NCBI RefSeq assembly: GCF_026914265.1
Contig: NC_069134.1
Location: 67,821,594 to 67,885,593, forward strand
DNA: 64,000 nt
Source of the DNA: Mya arenaria
Taxonomy: Eukaryota > Mollusca > Bivalvia > Myida > Myidae
Direction: 5' to 3'
Shown here: positions 36,158 through 48,229 of the stretch, one piece after another
Numbering within the stretch: position 1 is the stretch's first letter
Layout: the number at the start of each line of letters is the position of its first letter
Notes under the pieces: generated by a model
What the model saw: only the letters and a program-made list of their open reading frames with translations
The model's database searches: none
What the model was told of the DNA's origin: nothing
Made by a program: the position numbers and the translations under genes

Positions 36158-36944
36158 AAATAAGTTCAAAGCGACCGAAGTACCATCATTTTTTCTCCCA
36201 GGAGATCGATTTCATCAGGTCCAACATACTCGAATCAGAAATAAGTGCAGTAATTTGAATGCGGATTTATTTTATAATCATTTGCGTGAAACTCCATCAT
36301 GTTCTTGTGGCAATACACTAGAAGACGCCGATCATTACTTTTTTAGATGTCCAAAATATGTTAATGAAAGACGCCAACTATTTTTAAATACACGCACTTT
36401 CCACCCATTAAGCGCGGAAAAATTACTTTTTGGTATCAACAATTTAAATGAGAACGACAACAGCATACTATCCCAACAAGTCCAGTCGTTTATTAAAGCA
36501 ACGAAGCGTTTCGAACAAATCTCTCGAAGTAATACTGCCTTATACTAGTCTAAGAATATAGCCAAACAGGTCAAGAGGCGGTACGATGTTAAAGGCATAA
36601 ACATCATTCAATTCGTTCAAAAAAAATAAAATTGGAGGGTGTTCTGCTCTTACTTTTGACGAATTGAAATATTTTCCCACTTTTCCCCTGTATATTGCAT
36701 TTTGTTGCAAGGTAATTTATATATGCATATTTAGATTTCGTAACCATCCTGATAATTTGTTCGGATTTAGGGGAGGGCCGTTTTCTAATGTTGTAAAAAC
36801 TTGTGGCCCAACCCTTTTGCTTTTGACTAAGTAAAATATGTCATGCCTTTCATGTTACTTAGATTTATGTTTTGTCTGTTTTCTTTTGCATGCATTGTCA
36901 AAATGTGTACAATTATGAAGCAATAACATACGATTAAACTAAAA
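36158..36944 (+). mobile_element. 5'-truncated LINE insertion with 10-bp target duplication
   Basis: ACTAAAAATG lies at 36148-36157 and again at 36945-36954. Between them are 787 bp: the end of a LINE ORF, a 3' UTR, and a short tail rich in AAACT. The target is the 178-bp satellite. The open frame suggests a fairly recent event. Confidence 0.8.
36161..36548 (+). pseudogene. LINE ORF2 C-terminal fragment
   Basis: Open from the truncation point to the stop at 36546-36548 with no frameshift. It shows RFHQVQHTRIRNKCSNLNADL, then SCSCG...EDADHYFFRCPKY, the cysteine/histidine tail of the same LINE type as 11353-11901. The ATG at 36255 is internal, not a real start. There is no RT domain, so it cannot work alone. 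Confidence 0.8.
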
Positions 36945-37469
36945 ACTAAAAATGTCTCGAATACTACATTAATTACCGTAAAAGCAATTTAATTTTTCTT
37001 GTCATATACCTTATTGTGTGCGATGGCTTTGGGGAAGGCTTGGTCTCATACTTTATTGTGTATGAGGCGGCAATGCCGTGTGTAAGTGGTAGAGGGAGAG
37101 GATGGCGAAGCCGGAGAGGGTGTGATATAAAAGGGGCTCAAACGTTTCTTTAATTACCGAAACGCATTTCAATTTTCCCTATCATATTTATTATTGTGTG
37201 CGAGGAATGTTGGGGAGGATGGGTTGATACTATGTTGTGTGTAGGAGAGTATGCCGTGTGTTTAAGGGTGAGGGAGGGTATTGGGAAGCTGGATTGGATG
37301 GAAGGGGCTATAAAACGTCTCAAATGCTACTTTTATTTCAGGGAAACACATTAATTTTTCCTAACACAAACATTTTTTTTGTGCAAGAGGGTTAAGGCTG
37401 GAGCTCATACAAAAAGGTGTGTTAGGGGAATATGCCGTGTGAGTGGGGGTAAGTGAGTAGGGGAAGCCG

Positions 37470-37625
37470 GCAGATGCATGATTCTGGCATACTTGTATCT
37501 TGTAAGAATACGTCTGATATTAATAAGGTTTTAACTGATAATTCAAAAAATGTGAGTCAATGGCTAGTTGATAATAAGTTGTCACTGCATTTAGGAAAGA
37601 CCGAATCAATTTCCGAATCCAGAGC
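37470..37625 (+). pseudogene. LINE reverse transcriptase fragment (palm and beyond)
   Basis: Reads HDSGILVS followed by NVSQWLVDNKLSLHLGKTES, the block after the YADD catalytic motif in LINE RTs of this type. The motif itself is damaged (M-H-D in place of A-D-D). It is a ~50-residue isolated piece joined to the end of the 178-bp satellite. Frame is lost beyond about 37620. Confidence 0.75.
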
Positions 37626-37737
37626 GGGCGCACTTTTCTGCCAGAATTACTTAACTGCTGTCAGAAGTAAAAGGCAAGAGTTCCTGGATCAGCCTGAAGG
37701 CTAAATGTGTGTGGATGAGTGCAGTGTGTGCGGGTAG

Positions 37738-37820
37738 TAACCAGCCGCCCGGTAAGCTCTGCTGGTTAAAGCGCTGTGCTAGTGTTCTGGTGGTTGTGAC
37801 AAACTTGGTCCACTTTTCCT
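37738..37820 (+). mobile_element. tRNA-like SINE head fragment
   Basis: CCAGCCGCCCGGTAAGCTC followed by GCTGGTTAAAGCGC resembles, in the opposite orientation, the heads at 16.0-16.3 and 45.2-45.4 kb. The B-box is degenerate. Confidence 0.5.
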
Positions 37821-37941
37821 CCTTGTTCTTTAGCACGAAATAAAAACAGCTTTTGTTCTTTGTGTTTGTTGTTGGTTTAGATTCTTTATTTTCCTGCAAC
37901 TACCCCAGACAAGGTTGAACTATCACCTGTTCCAGTAGAAA

Positions 37942-38023
37942 CTTGCGAAGGCAGCTGCCGACAAAGCAATAGAAAACAAATCCGCCGTCATCCGTGCACA
38001 ACATGTCCGCAGTGAGGCCAAGG
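37942..38023 (+). CDS. Possible orphan internal exon, product unknown
   Basis: A short open stretch reads KLAKAAADKAIENKSAVIRA and then QHVRSEAK, with coding-like, less AT-rich composition. It is bounded by a CAGTAG acceptor and an AAG|GTAACT donor. The alanine/lysine-rich composition suggests a helical segment. I do not recognise the protein and found no partner exon with confidence. A weak candidate lies near 38639-38661, between TTCTCAG and GTGAGC. It may be a real gene exon or a retroelement piece. Confidence 0.3.
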
Positions 38024-38029
38024 TAACTG

Positions 38030-39400
38030 TCATTATTTTTCCTTTACATGCGTTTTCATTTGCTGATCATTCTTGTAAAATACGTTAATATTCATAATTA
38101 GATGCATGCATGAGCATATTACAAAATTATGTAACATGGACATTTGTACATGTTGTTACATTGCATGCATTTACTTATTGGATTAGTAAATATATAAAAT
38201 TGATAATTAACAAGAGTCTCATTACTTGTTGTAGTTTCTTTACTGTTATTTTGTTTTAAACTATTTGATTTCTTTTTTAAATACATGTATTGCCAATTTT
38301 TGAACTACAAGCTCATATATTTCGTGTATTTTTTAAGACTCATGAAGTTTTTGTTTTTTATTTAATGAATCTTTTCTATGTTTGGAATTGCGTCCGAAAA
38401 TTTTAGACAATCAGACAATCCTGGGTTAGAACAAAGGATAACATCTAATTTATGTGATTTATCTGATGCCAGTATAAGAATTTGTTTCCATTGAGAGACC
38501 TCTGGGATGTATCTTTCTTTCCAAGGATGTGATGTGTCCGCGGATTCACGGGTTCCACAGCTCTAATTGCTAAAAGGACCAAAAAGGTTGAATGGTTGCT
38601 TCTGGTTGTTCATTTATATTCTTGTATTTCTTCTCAGGTTTGCTTTAACTTTAAAGTCAGGTGAGCCCTCTGACCTCAAAGGTGCTTCAAAAAATAATTT
38701 TGCATATGTTGCAGCATATTCACATCGAGGGGTGAACACCGAAAGTACCACGTATCTAAGCGATATTAAATAAATAAGGAGATACAACAATGTATAACCA
38801 TTTTGCCTTCACCTTCGCTATATGAGTTAAAATACAAACTGGACAAATGTGATAGTGAGAGAGACAATAACAATAATAGTGTCAATATGATGTCAACTAA
38901 AGACATTTGACATTCCACTGCTGTGTTAATTGATGTAAATACTGATGTAAATACTGCACAACAAGGTTCTATATATATAAGAGTCATCTTCAGTGTAAAC
39001 ATTTGTAAGGGAAAAGTCAAGCAGCAAGATATGTAAATTCGTCGAAGTATTGTTCTGAACCTGAACACTTGAACAGCAAAACAGCTTTTAATTATAGTTT
39101 GAACCAAGGAAAAAGAACCAGGCTAAAATCACTCAATATACAGTTAAGACCACAGGCCCAAAATCATCGAAATTCTTAAATCCCTTATAAAGGGACTGAG
39201 CTGAGCTCATTATTTTTCTTTTCCCTTGTTTTGTTTATATTTACTTTTTATACTTTTAATAGGAATATTCATTATGATAATCATGATAAACATTTTCATT
39301 GAAATCAAATTTATGTATGTACATGTATGTACATGTATTTCGGCTAATTGAAATAAGCTATTCAAACCTGTTAAGCTTAAGAAGTTTCGAGAATTGGCGC
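38030..39400. other. Gap: nothing recognised
   Basis: AT-rich. Small ORFs at 38567-38773 (+) and 38766-39107 (-) have hydrophobic parts but no family. Confidence 0.35.
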
Positions 39401-39444
39401 CAGTAGATTAAATGCTGACATTAAAAAGCGCAGTCTTTAAATAA

Positions 39445-39600
39445 AGATCAGTTTTAGCTCTACTGGCAAAAGGCCAGAAGAGCTTATGCATGAAGTGTCC
39501 GTTGTCTGTAAACAATTGCTTGTAACGCGATGCAGTCTTCAGTTTTGATTGTATCTTAAACAATCTTATGCAGTAGTGAGATATCCATGAGAACTCCCTT
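39445..39600. repeat. Repeat starting with an AGCTCT...AGAGCT hairpin
   Basis: TAGCTCTACTGGC-AAAA-GGCCAGAAGAGCT forms a strong hairpin at about 39455-39485, followed by GTGTCCGTTGTCTGTAAACA. The shape resembles the hairpin ends of the pearl-like elements. It is probably an end fragment of another such family. Confidence 0.45.
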
Positions 39601-41150
39601 CGCAAACCAGCCAGATCCTACATGCATGACTGGATTATGGCATTAAATGGCAAAAGATTTTCCCAAGGAAGACAACTTCGCAAAGGGAGTTGTGTATTTT
39701 TGTATAAGTTCTTTCCCTTGTATAATCTTGGTTTTTGTGAAACATGGTTCACTGATTGTTTTCCCTTTGAATGCAAATAATTGATATAATGAAGGAACTG
39801 TACGTAATCCAACTATGCAATAAGCATGGCCGTATCATTGTCATATTATGCCCCCCACACTTTTCTTCAAATTAATATAAATTAGCTTCCATTTGAAATA
39901 ATATGAAAACGACAATGTAAGTATAGTTATATTATTTACATTATTTCTAATACTTTAAATATGAAAATTAAAAGTATATAAAGCAATATTGTATTTTTAG
40001 CATTAAGAAAGTCACGTTATATGCAAATTTCGTAGTTACGTTGTGCACGCTAAATTTATACTATACTTTCGGTTGATGGCATGTTTGTAATTGCGATGAA
40101 TACATACATTTTTTTATCAAACTTGGTGTTAAAAACTGTTTTAAAGGTTGAGAGAAGTCATTTGGATATACATACATTTTGAAAAGTTTTCATTCCTACT
40201 GAATACTGGGACCGGGACTTTAAACGTATACTATATTTCTATGCTAAAGCAGTTAAACCATCTTCATATGATTTTGGAAATGAATTCTTTTTATTTTTAT
40301 AACTAATTAAAAATATTTTAATTTACTTAAGATGCTTCTGTAATATGGACCCTGTCGTACTTCTAATATTCCTCCCACTACAGTACAGTTTGTTTTTCAG
40401 TCCATTGTATTATTGCTAATTGTTGAGTATACAATCATAAATTTTATTTTTAATATCCTTAATGATTTGATAATAAATACCATTAAACTTGTTATGATTA
40501 CTGTGATTTCTTTTCTTATAAATGCTCCTGTTCTTATTAGCATATCACTTAAATAAACTGGAAGAGTATAAAATTTCCCTTAATCATTCAAAGATTGTGT
40601 CACACATACCTCATAACTTAAAACATCAAACATTAAAGTTTATAACTGTTAGCACCTGGGATAAATTAGTAACGACCCAGTTTAACCTATTGTCCAACTA
40701 TCATTTTAGCCATAAATTACGTGCAACAATAAACAAATAAAGGTTTATCCATGGATGTATCATACGCGATTTTGACAAAAAAGTATGTTTTTGTGCGACC
40801 ACACCTATATTTTCACTACGAATCAGCTTTTAAGGGTATCCATCTCTATTGGTGAAAGCTGCAATATTACCGATTATAATTTCCCTACGCAGTGACTTCC
40901 CGTCACACAGAGAGTTCATTTTAAAGGTCCACTTAAAGGGAAGGATGGGGATGAACACGTCACTTATTTGCAACTTTAGATGGGGTAAAATGGCTGGCAC
41001 CTGTACAAAACACTAGCCCTGTCAGCATCCGACAGGGGACATTGGTCAGCAATTTATGAAGCAATTCAAAACACCTACAGCCGACGATCAAACCCGTTTT
41101 TGCACGGTATCGGTTCAACAATATCTCACAGGGAGAATTGTCTTTCGAAT
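39600..41150. other. Gap: nothing recognised
   Basis: AT-rich, short ORFs without family assignment. Confidence 0.35.
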
Positions 41151-41159
41151 GAATATTAG

Positions 41160-42560
41160 CCAATTTGAGATCAATAGTGAAAGATTAAAATTTCAAGGCC
41201 ACTGAGTATATAATCAGGGATAGTATTGTGGTTGGAATCTTATCACTAGATATATCCGATAAAAAGCTCATCAACTAGGGAGAAAATGTGACTTTGAGCA
41301 AGGCTATTCAAATATGTCGACGTTTTGAAATATTATGCTGAAGCGCAACTGTGGAAAGTGCAGGCACCATCGCAAGGAGAATCCGATTATATTGTTCGTT
41401 CGAGAATTTTCACTGGTCATAACACCTCAGGACAGCCTTTTCACAATTCCTCAGGCAAGCTGGAGCAGAGAAGACGACAGCACTTAAACTGAAAGAAATG
41501 AAGGACACAGCAAGGCAAGATGAGACTAGTATTTTTGAAACAGACCAAACTTCAAGGTTGGCCAACCTCTAGTAAACACTTTGGGACTACCGTGATGAGT
41601 TAACTACCACCGATGGTTAAGTTATGAAGGGAAAATAAGTAATCATCCCCATATCAATGCAGTCTTAAACTCTTGAACTTATTCACGCAGGTCACATGGG
41701 AGTTAAGAACTGTCCCAGAAGGGCCCGGGATGTTATGTTTTGGCCAGGAATATCGGCTGATATTACCAGTCTCGTGTAAAAATGTAACACCTGTATAAAG
41801 CACAGAAACTCAAACTCAAAAGAGCCATTCATTCCAATAGAGTCCTGTTTATCCATTGCAAATTATAGGCACTGATCTATTTACCTGGGAAAACACTGGA
41901 TATCTACAGCAGTAACTTTGAAGTCAGGGCAATATCAAATATGAGAAGCACCACGGTCATTAAATGAATAAAAGGCATAATGGCCGGATGGGGAATTAGT
42001 GAGAAAATTATATCAGATGGTGGTCCCTGTTATATTTCTCAGGGAATCGCTGATTTTGCAACAGAATGGGATTTCAATCACAAGACAATTAGTCCCTATC
42101 ACAGTCGATCAGTCAAACGGGCAAGCTGATAAAATAAGTTCACTGGGCGTGATCCTTTAATTGGTATTTTAAAATACCGGGCCACTCCTCTTGAGTCAGG
42201 TTATTCCCATGCGCAGATAAACGTGGAGATGCAATTGCGCTCTATACGCTCGACATCTAAGGAAATATTATGTCCAAGGTGATATCTCCTTATTTGGTCA
42301 GGCAGTGTATTCAAGATAGCAAACAGAAGGGGAAGAAATATAATGACAGATAAATAAGATCATTAGAGCTCTTGACGTTTGGATAAAGTCAGTGATTCAA
42401 CAATCCAATAAAACTTGGAATATAGCCACTGTAGTTGACAAACTGAATGAAGGCCATATACTGTTTAGTGTCCAGATGGGTCCGAACGGACGGAATCTGT
42501 TTAAGGTCAATGTGCCCTGCCACTGTCAATTAGCAGAGCCAGAAATACAGGAAATGCCAT
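41160..42560 (+). pseudogene. Ty3/gypsy-type LTR retrotransposon relic (gag end and integrase)
   Basis: About 41190-41345 shows a gag C-terminal signature (an IVVGI-like block, then ENVTLSKAIQICRRFE with frameshifts). About 41672-41812 shows the integrase zinc-binding domain (H-x3-H-x-G, then C-x2-C). About 41960-42130 shows the integrase core, with a SDGG motif carrying one of the catalytic acids. About 42145-42240 shows YRATP...G-Y-S. Protease, reverse transcriptase and RNase H are missing, and stops and frame changes are frequent. No LTRs were found. It is an old, internally deleted element. Confidence 0.75.
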
Positions 42561-43600
42561 CATGCTAAACACCTTTCCAGTCTGCCATAAAAGATTCTAA
42601 AACCCCTCTAATTAGCCATATTTCCTCTCCCGCTATCAATCTCTCTGTGAACGTGACCCGGTCAGGAAGGGCCGTAAAACCAATATATATATATATTTGA
42701 TATCAAATTACATATGTAATGATCATTGTATTGATGGTTTGTTTTGTTTGTAACATAATACTGCAATGCATTAAAACTTCGTTGATTACACCCGCTCTTC
42801 ATAGTTCAAAGTATTTGATAAGGCCAGCCAGCCAACTTATGCAGTCAGTTTAACTAGCCGGTGCTGTACCATCTTAATTATAATTAGTTATCAATCGTTC
42901 TTGAAATCATTACAAAATGTTATACATGTAGTGTTTTTTCGTAAAAGAACGTTAAACAAAACGTGGATTTGAGACCGGTTAAGCATTGCTTGTGGGAAAC
43001 ATGTGTTTAACTTTTCAAACTGAAGTGTTGTTTTTTCACTAACCATTACTTTAGATAATATACTTTTTAAGGAAGTGCCTATTCTTTCACGGCGAAATAC
43101 TTGTCAAACTGATAAAAATACAAAGTGCTGTTTGTCAAAGCTTAAGGTGTTTATCAGATTTCAGTGTTACTCATAACTGGTGATGGGGAAGTCTCAACTC
43201 CACAGGAATGTTTTTTTGTTTGGTAAGAAATAATGTTTAAAAGATATGTTCTACCCAAAACTGATAAAAACAAGATTTGACACATATCTGTTCACAAATA
43301 GCGATCAATATAGAAAGGAACGCTTGTTCAGACAGACCAAAAAATAGGTTCTCAATAAAAGTGTTTGTTTACAATTGGTGCTTCTTTTAATTATCGTATT
43401 TATAATCTTAATAGCTAATAGCTAAAACTCCATGAATTGTTTATTGTGTCGTTGAAATGTTAAATAAGACATATCGCCTTTTAAACTTTGTTTTAAACAA
43501 TTCGCCACTTAAACTGTGTCTTTCTCGAAAATACCTTAAAATGAGTGTACATTTACAACCTCCTTTTATGGCCATCGCTGTAGCAGCTTGATAAATCAAA
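42561..43600. other. Gap: nothing recognised
   Basis: AT-rich. A short TA run lies near 42684-42700. Confidence 0.35.
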
Positions 43601-43870
43601 GCGTTGAAAGCGTTGAAAGACTGTCGGTGAGATTCCTGAAGCAAACTCTAAGAACGTTCAAATAGAAAGCGCTTGATCGATTACATTCATTTAATGAACT
43701 ATCTTGCTTAAATGTACGTAAAATAGAATAATTGTGATTATACCAGGCACAATTATATCATCCCTGCTTAATCAAGTATCCAATGGCCTATAAGATTTTT
43801 AATTCATGGTTCCTTAGTTTGAACCCCTTTAAGTCAGTTTAATAAAAAATAATGTATATTCTTTTTAAGG
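43600..43870. repeat. Duplicated block (pairs with 15540-15860)
   Basis: Same order of shared words as listed for the partner. It marks the left part of unit B. Confidence 0.65.
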
Positions 43871-44179
43871 CGATGTTTTTGGAATAGCAAATACAATACA
43901 AGCTATGTAATATTTAAGCGACAAAATGACAATATAGCTTTTAATTTGCACTTTCAAAGGATGAATCTGCCTTCCAAAAATTATTCTGTGAATAAATTTC
44001 AAATATTTGCAGCAAGCAGACCTATGTCGAAAATGTTGCTATGAAGATTGATTTAAATGAGTTTCAGAAGATATTTGATTTTAAAGAACTCGCTCATATT
44101 TTTGGACCAAAAGGACAACAAGAGATATTTATCAAACATGAGAGCCATGTTTTCATGACTACTTGGACAATCGAATTAG

Positions 44180-44860
44180 ATATGCATGAACAGAAATGCC
44201 AGCTGAACAAAAATTTCATGTTGGTCATTATGAGCTTGGCCTTTGGGCTTAATGATCCCAAAATCAATAGGGGTCATCTAATGGACACATAAAACATCCA
44301 CGTGAAGTGTAAGGATCGTCGGTGCAGGCATGTGAGTTTACCACTCGGACAAGTATTTCGTGTCCAAGGCCACTATGACCTTGGCCTCTGACCCGACGAC
44401 CTCAAAATCAATAGGGGTTCACTTCTTATCATGCCAAACTTGTATGTGAAGTTTGAGGGCGACGGGCGCAGGTGATTTTCGTGTTTAATGTCAGTATGAA
44501 AATGACCGTTGACTTATAAAATAATAGGGGTCATCTACTGGTCAGGCCGATTCTCCGTGACAACTTTGTGGACGATACTTAAGGCATTGGCGACTAATCA
44601 CTCGGACAAGCTTTTCGCGTTCAAGATCACTTACAAGCTTTTAGTATTCAGTTTCAAAATGACCTTGACCATGGAGCCGATGCCCTAAAAAATATAGGGG
44701 ACATCCAATAGCCATGCCTAACATCCAAGTCAAGTTGGATGACAATAGGTCCAGGCATTGTCGGGTTATCAATCGGACAAGGTTTGGTCTGCCGACCCAA
44801 CGACCCACCGACATGTGAAAAGCAGTATACCCCTTCTTCGTCAAGGGGGGAGTGGTAATT
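44180..44860 (+). repeat. Tandem-repeat element ending in a CCCCTT...AAGGGG hairpin
   Basis: AATAGGGGTCATCTACTGGTC-like words recur near 44266, 44409, 44522 and 44690, with GACCTTGGCC blocks between. It ends with CGGACAAGGTTTGGTCTGCC and a hairpin CCCCTT-CTTCGTC-AAGGGG (about 44829-44847). This is another tandem-core, hairpin-ended design without inverted terminal repeats. Confidence 0.6.
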
Positions 44861-45164
44861 ACAATACTCCAGTAATTACCTGCATTCATGTGTTGTTCAT
44901 ACCTTAGTGGGCTCAGGTTTCCCGGCCAGACTAGGCCTTGCTTTGTCGTTTTGTCCATCCTACGCGATACGATATTCTAGTGAGATGTATTTGCCGTCAG
45001 ATTTTTTTTGTCAGGTCGTGCAGCCTTCTAGCTTTGTTAATTGTATCAGTTGATGTTAATAATATCAAAAGTCTTGTCTGGTAGTTTTAACAAACAATTT
45101 GATGACTGTCAATCCCTAGGTGATGGGAAATGAACTAAATCTGAGACAGAAGTGTGACTCGAAA

Positions 45165-45432
45165 GCTTTCGGCTCGAACCCGCGACTGCTTGAACAATAG
45201 CACGGCGCTCTTACCAACTGAGCTAAGCGGGCGGCCGGTTATTACCAACACACACTACACGCCTTCATCCATTAACCGATTACGGCCGTCGTAGGCACTC
45301 CTGCGGTTTTCCACTGTCACCATGTAAGTAAACCTGGGGGAGAAAGTGCGAACGGTCTTTGGCTGGAACCCACGACCGCCAGAACATTTGCACGGCGCTC
45401 TTACCTACTGAGCTAACCGGGCGACTGGTTTT
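45165..45432 (-). mobile_element. Two-headed tRNA-like SINE
   Basis: On the minus strand the heads at about 45168-45237 and 45360-45430 each have an almost canonical A-box (TTAGCTCAGT-GGTAAGAGC) and a B-box region (GGGTTCGAGCC; GGGTTCCAGCC in the second). They are separated by ~190 bases. They lack an acceptor stem that would make a real tRNA. Transcription by RNA polymerase III is plausible. Confidence 0.72.
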
Positions 45433-45689
45433 TACCAACCAACTACAGTTTCCAACTTCGCCTGTGACAAATTATTGGCATTTTTGCTGTAGTACTTATT
45501 GCCATTGCCATGCTCACAACTTGGTGTTATAATACAGGAGACAAGAATGAAGAAAATTTATGTAAAGCACAGAATACACACTAACTTTATTTTTTGCCAA
45601 GGATGCAGTTGTTCGGGTATATGCCAATAGCTGCAAATATAATATAATATGCATGCTCATAAATGTATAAAGTCGCTATAATAAACGAC

Positions 45690-46270
45690 GCATCCAAGCA
45701 TCATTGTTGTAGTAAAACAACGAGATTACGAGGCAATCGACATAAGCAGGAAGCACTCCATATGGACGGCGCATTTCCTGATTAATGTTTGTTATCATAC
45801 AGGAAGAACTTTATATTGGGTGCGCGTTCTCCAATAATTAACAAGGAAGATGTAATAATATAAGATTCGTTATCAAGTTATTCCTACTCCCAAGTAAAAC
45901 TTTCTATAAACCCATCTAAGAAATTACAAGAGATGATACAAATATTACTGGACGTATTCCCCTTCACCATTTAAAGAAATTATTCATAATCAAATAGTTC
46001 ACATATTGGTGTATCTGTTTCTCATCACAATACACAAAGGGCCGTGTAGGACTAATATACAATAATTTACTTATTGATTATGAAATATGTTGTCATATTG
46101 ACACAAAATCTTGATGGTACTGCATTATATATTATGACGTCATATGCTAAAATGTTTCCGGTCTTTAAACAGACAGGTCAATATGGCGTTTTTGAAGTGA
46201 TTTTTCCAGCGTTATTATGACATCATGTGATAAAAAGACAGGTCAATATTGCGTTTTATTGTGTCTACGA
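45690..46270. repeat. Duplicated block (pairs with 20980-22300)
   Basis: Contains the ACGAGG and TGCGCGTT segment and, further on, CAAGAGATGATAC and ACACAAAGGGCC.TGTAGG, matching 21985-22300. It lacks the TIR element seen at 21213-21984. Confidence 0.6.
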
Positions 46271-46501
46271 AAAATGTGTTCCGTTCAAATATAGACAGTG
46301 TATTCATAGATTATGAGCAAATGCCAAACTATAATAATATAATATATGCACTTGTGATCAGTTGATGAAGTATATTGTTATAATGTATCTATATTACTGC
46401 AAATTCTTCAGTTTTTTTGTATAAAAAACAAAACAAAAAATGCTTGAAGTGGTTTATGTTATGAAAGAAGTGAACTATGAATTGTTATTGAAAAGGAACG
46501 C

Positions 46502-46850
46502 TATTTCGTTCATTACCAGAAAGACATTGCTATACAAACTACATTACCAGAAATACATTGCTATACAAACTTCATTACCAGAAAGACATTGCTATACAAA
46601 CTACATTATCAGAAAGACATTGCTATACAAACTACATTACCAGAAAGACATTGCTATACAAACTACATTACCAGAAAGACATTGCTTTACAAACTACATT
46701 ACCAGAAAGACATTGCTATACAAACTACATTACCAGAAAGACATTGCTATACAAACTACATTACCAGAAAGACATTGCTTTACAAACTACATTACCAGAA
46801 AGACATTGCTTTACAAACTACATTACCAGAAAGACATTGCTATATACATT
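46502..46850 (+). repeat. 31-bp minisatellite, ~11 copies
   Basis: Unit: CATTACCAGAAAGACATTGC plus TATACAAACTA. As 31 is not a multiple of three, successive units pass through all three frames and give overlapping repetitive ORFs on the plus strand. These are by-products. Confidence 0.95.
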
Positions 46851-47239
46851 GCCGCGAAATTGACATCGACTGTGGAGAAATATCGACCCTCAAAATATTG
46901 AGCCATCCGATCGAATTTTATATGAACATATAGTTAATAAAAATTGGTATTTTTAATCCGGTTTGAGCCAACGAAAATATCGAGCAATGCGATATCGAGC
47001 CAACGATTTTCGACTCTACAAAATATATTACCAAAAAGACGTTAATATTGCTGTACAAAATATGTTTTACTTTACGGTCATATCAATGCGTAATACCTCC
47101 CTCAAGAAAACCCAGACACAATTTTGTACTAGATGGGACATATCTTTTAAAACAATCAAATATTTCATTATATTTATAAACACTTTTGAAATTTATTGAT
47201 TTGAGAACCTATTCAACATAAATTATGACTTTCTTTCAG

Positions 47240-47510
47240 TTGTAGCGGATCCGTGGTATTGAGGTTACACACTTGAATGAAAATCCAGGGGTCTCAGGTT
47301 CGATTCCCCGCCGCACCACTGAAACAAAAACTACTCGTCTTTCGGAAGGTACGGTAAAAAGAAACCGGGTAGCTCGTATCAGGGTTACATTCTGTCTGTG
47401 CACTATGCTCTATAAACTTAAAATGACTAACAATCTTATCGGAGCACTCACCGAATGGGCCTTGCCCAAGTGCGAGCAGGCGCGTAGCTGACTGTACGCA
47501 AATACTCAGA
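47240..47510 (+). mobile_element. tRNA-derived SINE (unit B copy)
   Basis: Head GTAGCGG...CCGCACCA with B-box GGTTCGATTCC at 47297-47307. The body is shared with 22430-22720 (GGGTAGCTCGTATCAGGGTT, CTTAAAATGACTAACAATCT). The acceptor-like ends can pair, as in a tRNA. Confidence 0.72.
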
Positions 47511-47519
47511 TGCGTAATG

Positions 47520-48225
47520 AAATTTTGACCGGTCGAAGTTTTTGTCGAACCAAAAAAAACTCGAACTTATTATATAACCGAATGGGTAGGGGTTAATATA
47601 CTCCAAGGCATCGATCTGCACAATCCAACATTTGCCCTAGCTACGCGCCTGGCGAGTATAAATAAGCTCACACACCCATCCAGTTGAAAGTTTGTAAGCA
47701 TAGCATGTTCAATATTCAATTCATTTTTTATGAAATATCTTAATTTACATTTTCAATTTTTTATATTTAATAAAACCAATCGCACACATATCCAGCCCCT
47801 TCACGTGGGACATACTACACACACGGTCGATTTGAGTTGGATTCGCCCTTTGCATTGGGCGTCTTTCGATTTGTGTATTTTTTTACACACATTCGTTAAA
47901 GCCTTTAAAATGTGTGTTTTTACATGTACTTTTGACACGCTTTTTCAAGATTACAGCTTCAAGTGAGTGGTACAATCAATAAAACAGCATATGCGCCTTA
48001 CTACAAATTATGGCCCTCAATCGACTTAGATAATTTGGTTTTAGTTTGAGGACTAATTGGGGGTTTAACACAGATCTTAAATACCGTTAATGCACTTCCT
48101 ACTTTACACATTTGTTTACGCCTATCACACAATTAGGTTACACAGCTACATAATTAACAAACATACAAATTATGGTCAGTGATTGACTTTTTTCTGACCT
48201 TATTTTATATGACTTTTTGTTTTGA
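47520..48225. other. Gap: nothing recognised
   Basis: AT-rich. No family found for the short ORFs. Confidence 0.35.
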
Positions 48226-48229
48226 TTGT

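Larger units (their letters stand above)
35540..37470. repeat. ~178-bp satellite, about seven units, split by a LINE
   Basis: The landmark CTCATACTATATTGTGTxTGA recurs near 35583, 35762, 35920, 36098, 37049, 37227 and 37403, spaced 158-179 bases apart. Units share GTGAGGGGGTGGG, GAAGCCGGAGAGGG and ATTACCGGAAAACACTTTAA. Remove the 36158-36944 insert and the array is continuous. Confidence 0.85.

Noticed and set aside
45168..45237. Intact tRNA gene
   Set aside because: A- and B-boxes are good but the acceptor ends do not pair as in a tRNA, and a second head follows; this is a SINE.
46440..46933. Three overlapping 100-150-residue plus-strand ORFs
   Set aside because: Readings of the 31-bp minisatellite, which cycles through all frames.
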